Source: Yinghuangia soli (GTDB lineage Bacteria > Actinomycetota > Actinomycetes > Streptomycetales > Streptomycetaceae). Taken from it: DNA of 61,730 nt. Positions 9,029-16,137 of the stretch are shown here, one piece after another (positions within the stretch are counted from its first letter, which is position 1; the number at the start of each line of letters is the position of its first letter). The notes under the pieces were generated by a model that had not been told where the DNA came from, searched no databases, and saw only the letters and a program-made list of their open reading frames with translations. The position numbers and the translations under genes are program-made. The stretch is from NCBI RefSeq assembly GCF_021502675.1, contig NZ_JAKFHA010000011.1, positions 179,189 to 240,918 on the forward strand, written 5' to 3'.

Positions 9029-9733
9029 ATGCATGCACAGCGCCGACCGTGGATCGTCGGAGTGTCCGGTGCCTCCGGCACCCCGTACGCGGCGGCGGTG
9101 ATCCGCGGCCTGCTCGACGCGGGCGAGGACGTCGACCTGGTGGTGAGCCGCGCCGCGCGGCTGACCATCCTGGACGAGACGGGCATCGGATTCCGCGATG
9201 CGCACTGGCGCGAGGACCTCGCCGCGTGGCTCGGGATGAGCGCCGGCGGCGGCGCCGCGGCCGGTTTCGCGGCGGACGCACTCGACCGGGTGGCCTATTG
9301 GGCGGCGGGCGATCTGGCGGCCGGCCCGTCGAGCGGTTCGTACCCGGCGAAGGGCATGGCGGTGGTGCCGGCCAGCACGGCGTCGGTGGCGGGCATCGCG
9401 CTGGGGCTGTCGAAGGACCTGCTGCAGCGCACCGCCGACGTGACGCTCAAGGAGCGCCGCCCGCTGGTGGTGGTGCCGCGCGAGACGCCGCTGACCGGGA
9501 CGACGCTGCGGCACCTGGTCCGGCTGGACGACGCGGGCGCGGTGGTGCTGCCGGCCTCCCCGGCGTTCTATGCCGGGGCGCAGGACGTGCAGCGGCTGGT
9601 GGACTTCGTGGCCGGGAAGGTGCTGGACGTGCTCGGCGTGCCGCACACGCTCTACCGGCGCTGGTCGGGCGAGCTGGGCGGGGCCCGGCGGGCCGCGGCG
9701 GCGGAGGCGGCGGAGGGCGCGGCGTGCGCGTGA
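9029..9733 (+). CDS. mqnM: UbiX-type flavin prenyltransferase (MqnM)
   Basis: 234 residues. It makes prenylated FMN, the cofactor of the UbiD-type decarboxylase MqnL. The UbiX features are clear: N-terminal GVSGASGTPYAAAV (FMN phosphate binding), VVPASTASVAGIALGLSKDL, RRPLVVVPRETPLT and VLPASPAFY. It carries a 40-residue insertion after the first domain (about 55-95), as other actinobacterial members can. It is soluble. GAGAAT lies exactly 6 nt before the ATG, so a leaderless transcript is possible; GGGAGA in the same place could instead act as a ribosome site. Confidence 0.9.
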   Translation: MHAQRRPWIVGVSGASGTPYAAAVIRGLLDAGEDVDLVVSRAARLTILDETGIGFRDAHWREDLAAWLGMSAGGGAAAGFAADALDRVAYWAAGDLAAGPSSGSYPAKGMAVVPASTASVAGIALGLSKDLLQRTADVTLKERRPLVVVPRETPLTGTTLRHLVRLDDAGAVVLPASPAFYAGAQDVQRLVDFVAGKVLDVLGVPHTLYRRWSGELGGARRAAAAEAAEGAACA

Positions 9734-9935
9734 CCGCGGCCGGCCCCCGGTGCCTGCACCCGTCCGGGTGCTCGTCGCACGCGTCCCGGAGCCTGCCTGG
9801 GAACCCGTCCCGGAATCTGCCGCGGAACCGGCCCCGGAGCCGGCCCCGGAACCAGCAAAGGCCCCCACGGAGGCGGGAGCCTGTGGTGGTCGTACGTGTC
9901 GCCGCGGTCCCGGGCGGGGGACCGGGCCGGCCGGA

Positions 9936-10067
9936 TCAGCGGCCGGTGGCGCGGGCGACGAACTTCTTGACGCGGGTGAGCGTCGGACGCGGTCCGACCG
10001 GGCGCGAGCGCTCGGCCATCTCGTGCAGCTCCTGGATGTGCGCGCGGGCCATCTCAAGGGTGTACAT
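9936..10067 (-). CDS. 43-residue conserved-looking small protein
   Basis: A short reading frame that begins MYTLEMARAHIQELHEMAER and ends KKFVARATGR. The composition is a helical, charged N-terminal half followed by a basic tail. AGGAGTG lies about 10 nt upstream of the ATG. The stop is followed by small inverted repeats. The gene diverges from the Lrp/AsnC regulator across a 140-bp region rich in palindromes. Short proteins of this type with an N-terminal MY..E.AR.H..EL pattern are common in Streptomyces and have no known role. The opposite strand is also open here, but it lacks a ribosome site. Confidence 0.6.
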   Translation of the reverse strand: MYTLEMARAHIQELHEMAERSRPVGPRPTLTRVKKFVARATGR

Positions 10068-10120
10068 CGCGGGTTTCACTCCTATGTATCAGCCTCGTGG
10101 GCTGAATGTTGTATCCACTT

Positions 10121-10176
10121 CGGAGGCTCGTGACCTCCGATGCCTTAGATTCTAAGGGATTGCCGGACAACTGTCC
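10121..10176. promoter_or_regulatory. cluster of three inverted repeats upstream of the Lrp/AsnC regulator
   Basis: Three inverted repeats follow one another: CGGAGG-N7-CCTCCG (10121-10139), the perfect 15-bp palindrome CCTTAGATTCTAAGG (10143-10157), and GGACAACTGTCC (10165-10176). They fill the space between the divergent 43-residue gene and the regulator gene at 10208. Lrp/AsnC proteins usually autoregulate by binding several spaced palindromes, so this is a good candidate operator. Confidence 0.5.
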
Positions 10177-10207
10177 ACTGAATTGCAGGACGATCGAGGA
10201 GACTGAC

Positions 10208-10669
10208 ATGGATGCGGTGGACCGCAAGCTCATCCAGGCGCTGCGGGTCAACGGCCGCGCCTCGTACGCGGAGCTGGGCCGCCTGGTCGGCCTGTCCGGG
10301 CCGAGCGTGACGGACCGCATCAACCGCCTCGAGCAGGCCGGGGTCATCACCGGCTACCGCGCGACGGTCGACCCGGTGACGCTCGGCCTCGGGGTGACCG
10401 CGCTGATCGGCCTCCAGCTGTCCGATGCGGCCGACCACGAGGACGTCAGCCGGCGGCTGCGGGACGTCGAGGAGATCGAGGACTGCTGGTTCATCTCCGG
10501 CGACGACTCGTTCATGCTCAAGGTCCGGGTGCCGGACGTGGCGGGCCTGGAGCACGTGATCCGGCGGCTGTCCGGCACGCGCGGCGTGGCCCGGACCCGC
10601 ACCACGGTGGTGCTCTCCACGAAGTGGGAGTACCGCGCCGCCGATTTGCCGGGCGAGGCGGAGGCGTAG
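10208..10669 (+). CDS. Lrp/AsnC family transcriptional regulator
   Basis: 153 residues, the normal length. The N-terminal winged helix-turn-helix (DRKLIQALRVNGRASYAELG through SGPSVTDRINRLEQAGVITGY) is followed by a RAM-type effector/oligomerisation domain (about 65-145). GAGGAG at 10196-10201 sets the ATG at 10208. It sits 60 bp upstream of mqnE in the same direction, in a menaquinone gene neighbourhood that is conserved in Streptomyces as I recall it. It may control mqnE or the divergent small gene, probably sensing an amino acid or related ligand. The ligand cannot be read from sequence. Confidence 0.9.
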   Translation: MDAVDRKLIQALRVNGRASYAELGRLVGLSGPSVTDRINRLEQAGVITGYRATVDPVTLGLGVTALIGLQLSDAADHEDVSRRLRDVEEIEDCWFISGDDSFMLKVRVPDVAGLEHVIRRLSGTRGVARTRTTVVLSTKWEYRAADLPGEAEA

Positions 10670-10728
10670 GCTCGTCCGCACGGTTCGTCCGGTTCCGACG
10701 GTTGGCCACGGCAAGGAGTAAGTGAGCG

Positions 10729-11892
10729 ATGGACTCGGGTCTGCGCAAGGAGATCGAGGACAAGGTCCTCTCCGGCGAGCGGTTGAGCCGCGAGGACGGC
10801 ATCGCGCTGTACGCGAGCGACGACCTGGCCTGGCTGGGCGGTCTGGCGCACCACGTGCGGACGCAGAAGAACGGCGATCTCGTCCACTTCAACGTCAACC
10901 GGCACCTGAACATGACGAACGTGTGCCAGGCGTCGTGCGCGTACTGCTCGTTCCAGCGCAAGCCGGGCGAGAAGGACGCGTACACGATGCGCATCGAGGA
11001 CGCCGTGCGGCTGGCCAAGGAGATGGAGCCGGACGGCATCACCGAACTGCACATCGTCAACGGCCTGCACCCCACGCTGCCGTGGCGGTACTACCCGCGC
11101 TCGCTCAGCGAGCTGAAGAAGGTCCTGCCGAACGTCTCGCTCAAGGCGTTCACCGCGACCGAGATCCAGCACTTCGAGACCATCTCGGGCCTGTCCGCCT
11201 CGCAGATCCTCGACGAGCTGATGGAGGCCGGCCTGGAGTCGCTGACCGGCGGCGGTGCGGAGATCTTCGACTGGGAGGTCCGGCAGCACATCGTCGACCA
11301 CGACACCCACTGGGAGGACTGGTCGCGGATCCACCGCCTGGCGCACTCCAAGGGCATGAAGACCCCGGCCACCATGCTCTACGGCCACATCGAGGAGCCC
11401 CGGCACCGCGTCGACCACGTCCTGCGCCTGCGTGAACTGCAGGACGAGACGGGCGGCTTCCAGGTCTTCATCCCGCTGCGCTACCAGCACGACTTCCACG
11501 ACAGCCGGGACGGCATCGTCCGCAACCGGCTGCAGGCCCGCACCCAGATGGCCACCGGCGCGGAGGCGCTGAAGGTGTTCGCGGTGTCGCGCCTGCTGTT
11601 CGACAACGTCCCGCACGTGAAGTGCTTCTGGGTCATGCACGGCCTGTCCACCGCGCAGCTCGCGCTGAACCACGGAGCGGACGACCTGGACGGCTCGGTG
11701 GTCGAGTACAAGATCACGCACGATGCGGACGGCTTCGGCACGCCCAACAAGATGACGCGCGACGACCTGCTCGAACTGATCCGCGACGCGGGCTTCCGCC
11801 CGGTGGAGCGGAACACCCGGTACGAGATCGTCCGCGAATACGAGGGCCCGCAGCCGGGCCGCCGCGACACCCCCCAGCCGATGAAGTTCTGA
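10729..11892 (+). CDS. mqnE: aminofutalosine synthase MqnE (radical SAM)
   Basis: 387 residues. The radical SAM motif CX3CX2C is present as CQASCAYC (Cys66, 70, 73). The enzyme joins the MqnA product, 3-[(1-carboxyvinyl)oxy]benzoate, to S-adenosylmethionine, giving 6-amino-6-deoxyfutalosine. The conserved GLHPTLPWRYYPRSL and NHGADDLDGSVVEYKI segments separate it from MqnC and from F420-synthase relatives. AAGGAG precedes the ATG at 10729. TAGGCT overlaps the end of the Lrp gene and could be its own -10. A 14-bp-stem terminator follows immediately, so the transcript probably ends here. Confidence 0.93.
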   Translation: MDSGLRKEIEDKVLSGERLSREDGIALYASDDLAWLGGLAHHVRTQKNGDLVHFNVNRHLNMTNVCQASCAYCSFQRKPGEKDAYTMRIEDAVRLAKEMEPDGITELHIVNGLHPTLPWRYYPRSLSELKKVLPNVSLKAFTATEIQHFETISGLSASQILDELMEAGLESLTGGGAEIFDWEVRQHIVDHDTHWEDWSRIHRLAHSKGMKTPATMLYGHIEEPRHRVDHVLRLRELQDETGGFQVFIPLRYQHDFHDSRDGIVRNRLQARTQMATGAEALKVFAVSRLLFDNVPHVKCFWVMHGLSTAQLALNHGADDLDGSVVEYKITHDADGFGTPNKMTRDDLLELIRDAGFRPVERNTRYEIVREYEGPQPGRRDTPQPMKF

Positions 11893-11907
11893 TCCGGCAG
11901 CGCTTTC

Positions 11908-11939
11908 CCTGTGCCCCCGGCCCGCGCCGGGGGCACAGG
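11908..11939 (+). terminator. strong terminator after mqnE
   Basis: A perfect 14-bp stem: CCTGTGCCCCCGGC (11908-11921) pairs with GCCGGGGGCACAGG (11926-11939) around the 4-nt loop CCGC. It is followed by a short T-containing stretch. Confidence 0.9.
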
Positions 11940-11942
11940 CGT

Positions 11943-12033
11943 TTCACGCTTGCGCTTCACGCTTGCGCTTCACGCTTGCGCTTCACGCTTGCGCTTCACT
12001 CCTGGGCTTCACTCCTGGGCTTCACCCCCGGGC
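11943..12033. repeat. 13-bp tandem repeat, seven copies plus degenerate tail
   Basis: Four identical units of TTCACGCTTGCGC (11943-11994), two of TTCACTCCTGGGC (11995-12020) and one of TTCACCCCCGGGC (12021-12033), all in register. Degenerate copies continue to about 12060. There are no spacers, so this is not a CRISPR array. It lies directly after the mqnE terminator in untranslated DNA. Confidence 0.9.
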
Positions 12034-12213
12034 TTTATTCCTCCGTGTCACTCCTGCGTGCGGAACCCTCCCGCCACCGCCGCCCGTTGTGGCCGCAGGG
12101 GACCCACCCCCTTTGCCTCCACCAGACCTCGCCTTCCACCGCCCGTTGCCCGTGCCCGAAGGCCCTCTCCCGCGGGACCTTTGCCGGATCCGGAGCGGCG
12201 TGTCCCCCGATAG

Positions 12214-12233
12214 CTTGTGAATGCATTCACAAG
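12214..12233. promoter_or_regulatory. perfect Rex-type operator (ROP)
   Basis: CTTGTGAATGCATTCACAAG is a perfect 20-bp palindrome containing TTGTGAA-N4-TTCACAA. That is the published consensus of the NADH/NAD+-sensing repressor Rex of Streptomyces. A -10-like GATAGC (12210-12214) abuts it, so bound Rex would block transcription of the DoxX-like gene starting at 12284. An ATG at 12221 lies inside the palindrome and is not a credible start. Confidence 0.75.
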
Positions 12234-12283
12234 ACCCGCTCCGGCCACCCGCCGGCGCGGCACCGGAAGGGGATTCCGCCGCC

Positions 12284-12880
12284 ATGGCCGCCACCGCCCA
12301 GCGAACCGAGGCAGTCGCCGACATCACGTGGGAGGCCGCCGGCGTCGCCCCGCGCAACGCCCCGACTGCCGCCCCCGATCCGTCCCACGCGACCACGCCG
12401 TTCGCCCGCCGCGCGCTCGCCGCGCTGCGGATCCTCCTCGGCTGGATGTTCCTGTGGCCGTTCCTCGACAAGCTGTTCGGCCTCGGCTTCAGCACCGAAT
12501 CGGCGAAGGCCGTGGTGAACGGCGGCTCGCCGACCGAGGGCTTCCTCAAGTTCGGTACGCAGGGCCCCTTTGCCCACATGTTCGACTCGGTGGCCGGCGC
12601 CTGGTGGCTCGACGCGGTCTTCATGCTCGGCCTGCTCGGCATCGGCGTCGCGCTGATCGCCGGCATCGGCCTCCGCATCGCGGCGGTCTCCTGCACGCTG
12701 ATGATGCTCTTCATGTACCTGGTCACCCTGCAGCCGGCCACCAACCCGATCGTGGACAGCCACTGGCTCATGGCGATCGCCGCGATCGTGGCGGCCGCCA
12801 CCTACGCCGGCAACACCTGGGGCCTGGGCCGCCGGTGGGGCTCGACCGCCCTGGTCCGCCGGTACGCCTGGCTCCGCTGA
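12284..12880 (+). CDS. DoxX-like membrane protein, probably redox regulated
   Basis: 198 residues. A 45-residue hydrophilic N-terminus is followed by four membrane helices (about 45-66, 110-130, 132-150, 160-178). The first helix leads into the DoxX/DoxD-like phrase GWMFLWPFLDKLFGLGF. Members of this family include the small subunit of archaeal thiosulfate:quinone oxidoreductase, but most have no assigned activity. The ATG at 12284 is chosen because AAGGGG lies about 11 nt upstream and because the earlier ATG at 12221 is inside the Rex-type palindrome. The operator suggests that it is expressed when NADH is high, for example during oxygen limitation, and so has a respiratory role. That role is inference. 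Confidence 0.8.
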   Translation: MAATAQRTEAVADITWEAAGVAPRNAPTAAPDPSHATTPFARRALAALRILLGWMFLWPFLDKLFGLGFSTESAKAVVNGGSPTEGFLKFGTQGPFAHMFDSVAGAWWLDAVFMLGLLGIGVALIAGIGLRIAAVSCTLMMLFMYLVTLQPATNPIVDSHWLMAIAAIVAAATYAGNTWGLGRRWGSTALVRRYAWLR

Positions 12881-13206
12881 CCCCGCACCGCCACCTCTGA
12901 GCAGTCGCCCCCCGGGCAGCCACCCTGCGGCAGCACCGCTTGGAGGTCACTCCCCTGGGGCGCTTGGGCAGCCATCCTCCGGCGGCACCAGCTGGCGCCA
13001 CCCCGCCGCGGCCCCCAGCTTGCGGCCCCACTGCGCCCCCGCGGCCCCGCCGCCCCTCGTCCCGGCCCGGCCGGACCCTCCGGCACGGCGGTCCCGCCGG
13101 GCCGCGGCATGAGCGCGCCCCGCCGAGTGCTCTACTGGATGCCGGGCAGTGCGGCCCGCCGCCGTGCCGCCGAGCAGTGTCCGCCGACCGGCCGAAGGAA
13201 CCGAAC
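12881..13206. other. 326-bp intergenic stretch with an imperfect direct repeat
   Basis: No gene is supported here. Two imperfect 24-bp copies of a GGGCAGCCAYCCT-containing unit (12914-12937 and 12966-12989, three differences) lie in C-rich DNA. I see no clear promoter. The last bases hold the AAGGAA ribosome site of the next gene. Confidence 0.6.
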
Positions 13207-13632
13207 GTGTCCACCACGAACTCCGCCCCCCAGTCCGAGTCCCCGTCCGAGTTCCCGTCCGCGTCCGCGCCCGACCGCCTCGGTCCCGCCGAGCCCGCGG
13301 CCGCCCCCGCCGGAGCCTCCACCGGTCACCCCGCGCTGCGCTACACCCTCCTGCGCTTCGGCCTGTTCGCCGTCGTCGGCGCGGTCGTATGGCTGGTCTT
13401 CGTGCTGCTCGACGTGGCCGGCAGCGGCGGCGCGTTCGTGGCCATCGCCGGCATCTCGCTCGCGATCTCCGGCCTGATCAGCTACTTCGCCCTGAACGGC
13501 CAGCGCGACGCGATGTCCGCCGCGCTCGTCGAGCGCGTCGAGCGCGCCAAGGCCCGCATCGACGAGGGCGCCGCCGCCGAGGACCGGGCCGTCGAACTGG
13601 GCAACTCGCCCCGCACCGCCGAGCCTTCCTGA
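13207..13632 (+). CDS. DUF4229 family small membrane protein
   Basis: 141 residues from a GTG at 13207 with AAGGAA just upstream. A Ser/Pro/Ala-rich N-terminus (1-42) precedes two membrane helices (about 49-70 and 77-97), and a charged helical tail follows (LVERVERAKARIDEGAAAED). The order LRFGLF, two helices, then SYFALNGQRDAMS matches the actinobacterial DUF4229 family. The function is unknown. It is transcribed alone; the following 200 bp lead into the leader-peptide promoter. Confidence 0.8.
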   Translation: MSTTNSAPQSESPSEFPSASAPDRLGPAEPAAAPAGASTGHPALRYTLLRFGLFAVVGAVVWLVFVLLDVAGSGGAFVAIAGISLAISGLISYFALNGQRDAMSAALVERVERAKARIDEGAAAEDRAVELGNSPRTAEPS

Positions 13633-13811
13633 CCCCCCGAGCGCGCCGAGCGCGCCCGAGCACCGCGGCCCCGCGACTCCCCCGACCCGCGGTCACCCCC
13701 CGACCCCGCCCCGCCCGCCGTCACCATCCGGAATGACTGCTGCGTACGGCGGGGTTGTGACATGTGCATGAACCACCCACCGTGAGCGATCCGTCCGTTC
13801 CGGTAATGGTT

Positions 13812-13841
13812 TTGTCGTTTTACTGATGGACTGCTTACACT
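13812..13841 (+). promoter_or_regulatory. putative promoter of the leader peptide and symporter
   Basis: TTGTCG (13812-13817) and TACACT (13836-13841) are separated by 18 bp in an unusually AT-rich stretch. The -10 ends 7 nt before the ATG at 13849, so the transcript should begin at or next to that ATG and be leaderless. Confidence 0.6.
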
Positions 13842-13848
13842 CCACCTC

Positions 13849-13971
13849 ATGTTCGGCACAGGCGACACGTATGCGACGCGCACGGCGGTGGGTTTCCCGC
13901 TCGTGGCGCGTCTGCACGTCGACCTGGGCCGATGCGCCACCGCACTGTGTTGCGGCGCCGGCGTCAGCTGA
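13849..13971 (+). CDS. Cys-containing leader peptide upstream of a DAACS symporter
   Basis: 40 residues. The second half contains RLHVDLGRCATALCC, very like the short actinobacterial peptides annotated as putative leader peptide (an R-HVDL-R----A-C pattern) that precede sulfur and cysteine genes. The start appears leaderless, directly behind the promoter at 13812-13841. A 9-bp-stem hairpin starts two bases after the stop, and the symporter begins 230 nt later. In comparable systems ribosome stalling at Cys codons changes the mRNA structure downstream. Here three Cys codons (29, 34, 35) lie close to the end. The regulatory role is inferred. Confidence 0.65.
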   Translation: MFGTGDTYATRTAVGFPLVARLHVDLGRCATALCCGAGVS

Positions 13972-13972
13972 C

Positions 13973-14005
13973 CGGTACGCGAACCACGCACCACCGCGCG
14001 TACCG
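13973..14005 (+). promoter_or_regulatory. candidate attenuator hairpin after the leader peptide
   Basis: CGGTACGCG (13973-13981) pairs with CGCGTACCG (13997-14005) around a 15-nt loop, immediately after the leader-peptide stop codon. Further down, GAAGCGG (near 14131) can pair with CCGCTTC just before the symporter ribosome site AGGAG (near 14193), so a sequestering structure is possible. Confidence 0.5.
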
Positions 14006-14203
14006 CTTCGGCACGCCGCCTCCGACCGCTTCGCGGGCTTGCCGGACCACCGAGCACGACTCGGACTCCGGGCCCCGCACCTGACCGGTGGATGAGCGCA
14101 GTCCCGTTCCCCACATGCCACATCAGGCCTTGAAGCGGTCGCTTCCTCCGTCCCGCATGCCACGGTGCCCGGCACATCCGGCCGGCCGCTTCAGGAGCTC
14201 CCC

Positions 14204-15559
14204 TTGTCTGAAACCACTGCTGTGCGCAGGAAATCCCTGCCCAAGGTCCCCTTCTGGGCCCAGACCTTCATCGGCCTCGGCCTCGGTATCGTTCTCGGCT
14301 TCATCGCCAAGAACGGCAACGTCGAATGGCTCACGACGACGCTGACCGAGGTCGGCTCGATGTTCGTGCGCCTGCTCAAGCTCGCCGTCCCGCCGCTGGT
14401 CTTCACCGCCATCCTCGTCTCGGTGGCGAACCTGCGGAACGTCAACAACGCCGCCGGCCTCGCGCTCCGCACGCTCGGCTGGTTCCTGATCACCTCGCTG
14501 ATCGCGGTCGGCGTCGGCCTCACGCTGGGCCTGCTGACCGACCCGGGCCAGGGGGTCGACAAGGCCGACCTGCCCAAGCCGGAAAAGGGCACCACCAACG
14601 GCGACTGGCTCGACTTCCTCACCGGCATCGTGCCGACCAACATCGTGGACGCGTTCGCCAAGCCGAACGTCCTGCAGATCGTGTTCCTCGCGGTCGTCCT
14701 CGGTGCGGCCATCCTGTCGGTCGGCAAGAAGGCCGAACCGCTCATCAACGGCGCCGAGATCGTCCTCGAGGTCGTCCAGAAGGCGCTGTGGTGGGTCATC
14801 CGCCTCACCCCGATCGGCACCGCCGGCCTCATCGGCTCCAAGGTGGCGACCTACGGCTGGGACTCGCTCAAGCCGCTGAGCACGTTCGCCATCGACATCT
14901 ACGTCGGTTGCGCCATCATCCTGTTCGGCGTCTACCCGCTGCTGCTCGCCACGGTCGGCCGCGTCAACCCGGTGAAGTTCTTCCAGGGCGCCTGGCCCGC
15001 GATCCAGCTGGGCTTCGTGTCCCGCTCCTCGGTCGGCACCATGCCGGTCACGCAGCGCTCGGTCATCGGCCTGGGTGTCCCGAAGGACTACGCGTCGTTC
15101 GCGGTGCCGTTCGGCGCCACCACCAAGATGGACGGCTGCGCCGCGATCTACCCGTCGATCGCCGCGATCTTCGTCGCCCAGTACTACGGGATCGACCTGG
15201 GACCGAAGGAGTACTTCCTCATCGTCCTGGTCTCGGTCATCGGCTCCGCGGCCACCGCGGGTCTGACCGGCGCGATCGTGATGCTCACCCTCACCCTCGA
15301 CACCGTCAACCTCCCGCTGGCCGGCGTCGCCCTGCTCCTCGCCATCGACCCGATCCTCGACATGATCCGCACCGCGACCAACGTCGCCGGCCAGGCGGTC
15401 GTCCCGGTCCTGGTCTCGGCCCGCGAGAAGACGCTCGACCTGGAGAAGTACAACAACCCGAAGAGCATCGACGCCGCGGACGACGACGCGTCCGACGCCG
15501 ATGACACCACCAAGAACGTGCCTGCCCAGACCGACCGTCGGGAGCCGGTCAGCGTCTGA
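14204..15559 (+). CDS. DAACS-family dicarboxylate/amino acid:cation symporter
   Basis: 451 residues from a TTG at 14204 with AGGAG about 7 nt upstream. The Ser-rich hairpin SRSSVGTMPVTQRS, the TKMDGCAAIYPSIAAIFVAQ helix (the NMDGT-type cation/substrate site) and LAIDPILDMIRTATNVAGQAV are all present, so transport is likely to be active. Substrates of this family include glutamate, aspartate, C4-dicarboxylates and, for TcyP-type members, cystine. The Cys-containing leader peptide upstream favours cystine or another sulfur compound, but this is inference. The last 15 codons and the terminator are repeated 1.38 kb downstream. Confidence 0.88.
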   Translation: MSETTAVRRKSLPKVPFWAQTFIGLGLGIVLGFIAKNGNVEWLTTTLTEVGSMFVRLLKLAVPPLVFTAILVSVANLRNVNNAAGLALRTLGWFLITSLIAVGVGLTLGLLTDPGQGVDKADLPKPEKGTTNGDWLDFLTGIVPTNIVDAFAKPNVLQIVFLAVVLGAAILSVGKKAEPLINGAEIVLEVVQKALWWVIRLTPIGTAGLIGSKVATYGWDSLKPLSTFAIDIYVGCAIILFGVYPLLLATVGRVNPVKFFQGAWPAIQLGFVSRSSVGTMPVTQRSVIGLGVPKDYASFAVPFGATTKMDGCAAIYPSIAAIFVAQYYGIDLGPKEYFLIVLVSVIGSAATAGLTGAIVMLTLTLDTVNLPLAGVALLLAIDPILDMIRTATNVAGQAVVPVLVSAREKTLDLEKYNNPKSIDAADDDASDADDTTKNVPAQTDRREPVSV

Positions 15560-15619
15560 GCAAGCACACAGCAAGCGGCCCCGTTCCCCTCCGTGTCGTG
15601 GGGGACCGGGGCCGCTTCA
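15515..15619. repeat. 105-bp direct repeat, copy A (symporter 3' end plus terminator)
   Basis: It is identical to 16896-17001 except for one extra C and one C-to-G change in copy B. It covers the last 14 codons and stop of the symporter plus its terminator. The two copies are in the same orientation and bracket about 1.28 kb with two small membrane-protein genes. Confidence 0.95.
15573..15617 (+). terminator. terminator of the symporter gene (copy A)
   Basis: AAGCGGCCCCG (15573-15583) pairs with CGGGGCCGCTT (15607-15617). The inner TTCCCC/GGGGAC part has one mismatch that copy B lacks. Confidence 0.85.
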
Positions 15620-15636
15620 TTGTTCGGCCGCGCGGC

Positions 15637-16137
15637 TTAGTCGACGGGGTCCGGATCTTCGAGGACGGCCAGGGCGCCCAGCACGACGAAGGGCAGGACA
15701 AGCGCGGCCCAGACGATGACTCCGAAGGCGACGAACGGTCCACCGATACCGGAATCGATGTAAGCGGCCGTCGTCACTCGGTACGCCCACCCCACCGGAA
15801 TGCCGACTGCCGCCGCGCCGACCATGACGAACCACAAGCGGCCGTCGAACCATCCCCGAAGGGCGAGAATCAAGATCGCGACGGAGGCACCGACGAACAG
15901 GGCCGTCCCCGCCAGTCCGAGTATGGCATCAGTGGCGCCTGCCACCAGTGGCTCGAAGACATACCTGCGGGGCAGGTCGTAGGCGGCTGCCGCCGGATCG
16001 TCCTGAACACCGACCTTCCACGCCACGGCTATCGGCAGAAGCAGCGACCACGCGAGAACCGACAGGCCTGGCCCGAAGCGTCGTGTCCTCCGCCAAGGGT
16101 CGATCTGGTGCACCGGTGTGTTGTGCGTCTGGCTCAT
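15637..16137 (-). CDS. four-helix membrane protein of unknown function, inside the repeat-bounded islet
   Basis: 166 residues with four predicted membrane helices (about 23-43, 71-93, 101-119, 134-158) and an acidic C-terminus (LEDPDPVD). I do not recognise a family. ATG at 16137 begins MSQTHNTPVHQIDPW; its ribosome site is weak, and the frame is open further upstream without a better start. It lies on the strand opposite to the symporter and is enclosed between the two 105-bp repeats. This suggests that it arrived with, or was trapped by, the duplication event. Confidence 0.65.
   Translation of the reverse strand: MSQTHNTPVHQIDPWRRTRRFGPGLSVLAWSLLLPIAVAWKVGVQDDPAAAAYDLPRRYVFEPLVAGATDAILGLAGTALFVGASVAILILALRGWFDGRLWFVMVGAAAVGIPVGWAYRVTTAAYIDSGIGGPFVAFGVIVWAALVLPFVVLGALAVLEDPDPVD

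Noticed and set aside
9749-10133. Plus-strand frame with EPAPEPAPEPA repeats after mqnM
   Set aside because: It runs antisense through the better-supported 43-residue gene, has no ribosome site, and its second half looks random. A degenerate CCGGAGCCGGCC repeat explains the protein pattern.
11943-12033. Possible CRISPR array
   Set aside because: The repeat units are 13 bp and directly adjacent, with no unique spacers and no cas genes nearby.
12221-12283. Earlier ATG for the DoxX-like gene at 12221
   Set aside because: It lies in the centre of the perfect Rex-type palindrome and has no ribosome site; the residues it would add look non-conserved.
13826-14095. 89-codon plus-strand frame overlapping the leader peptide
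   Set aside because: It is in a different frame, has an Arg/Ser/Ala-rich composition and no ribosome site. The 40-codon leader-peptide frame fits the promoter and the known pattern better.
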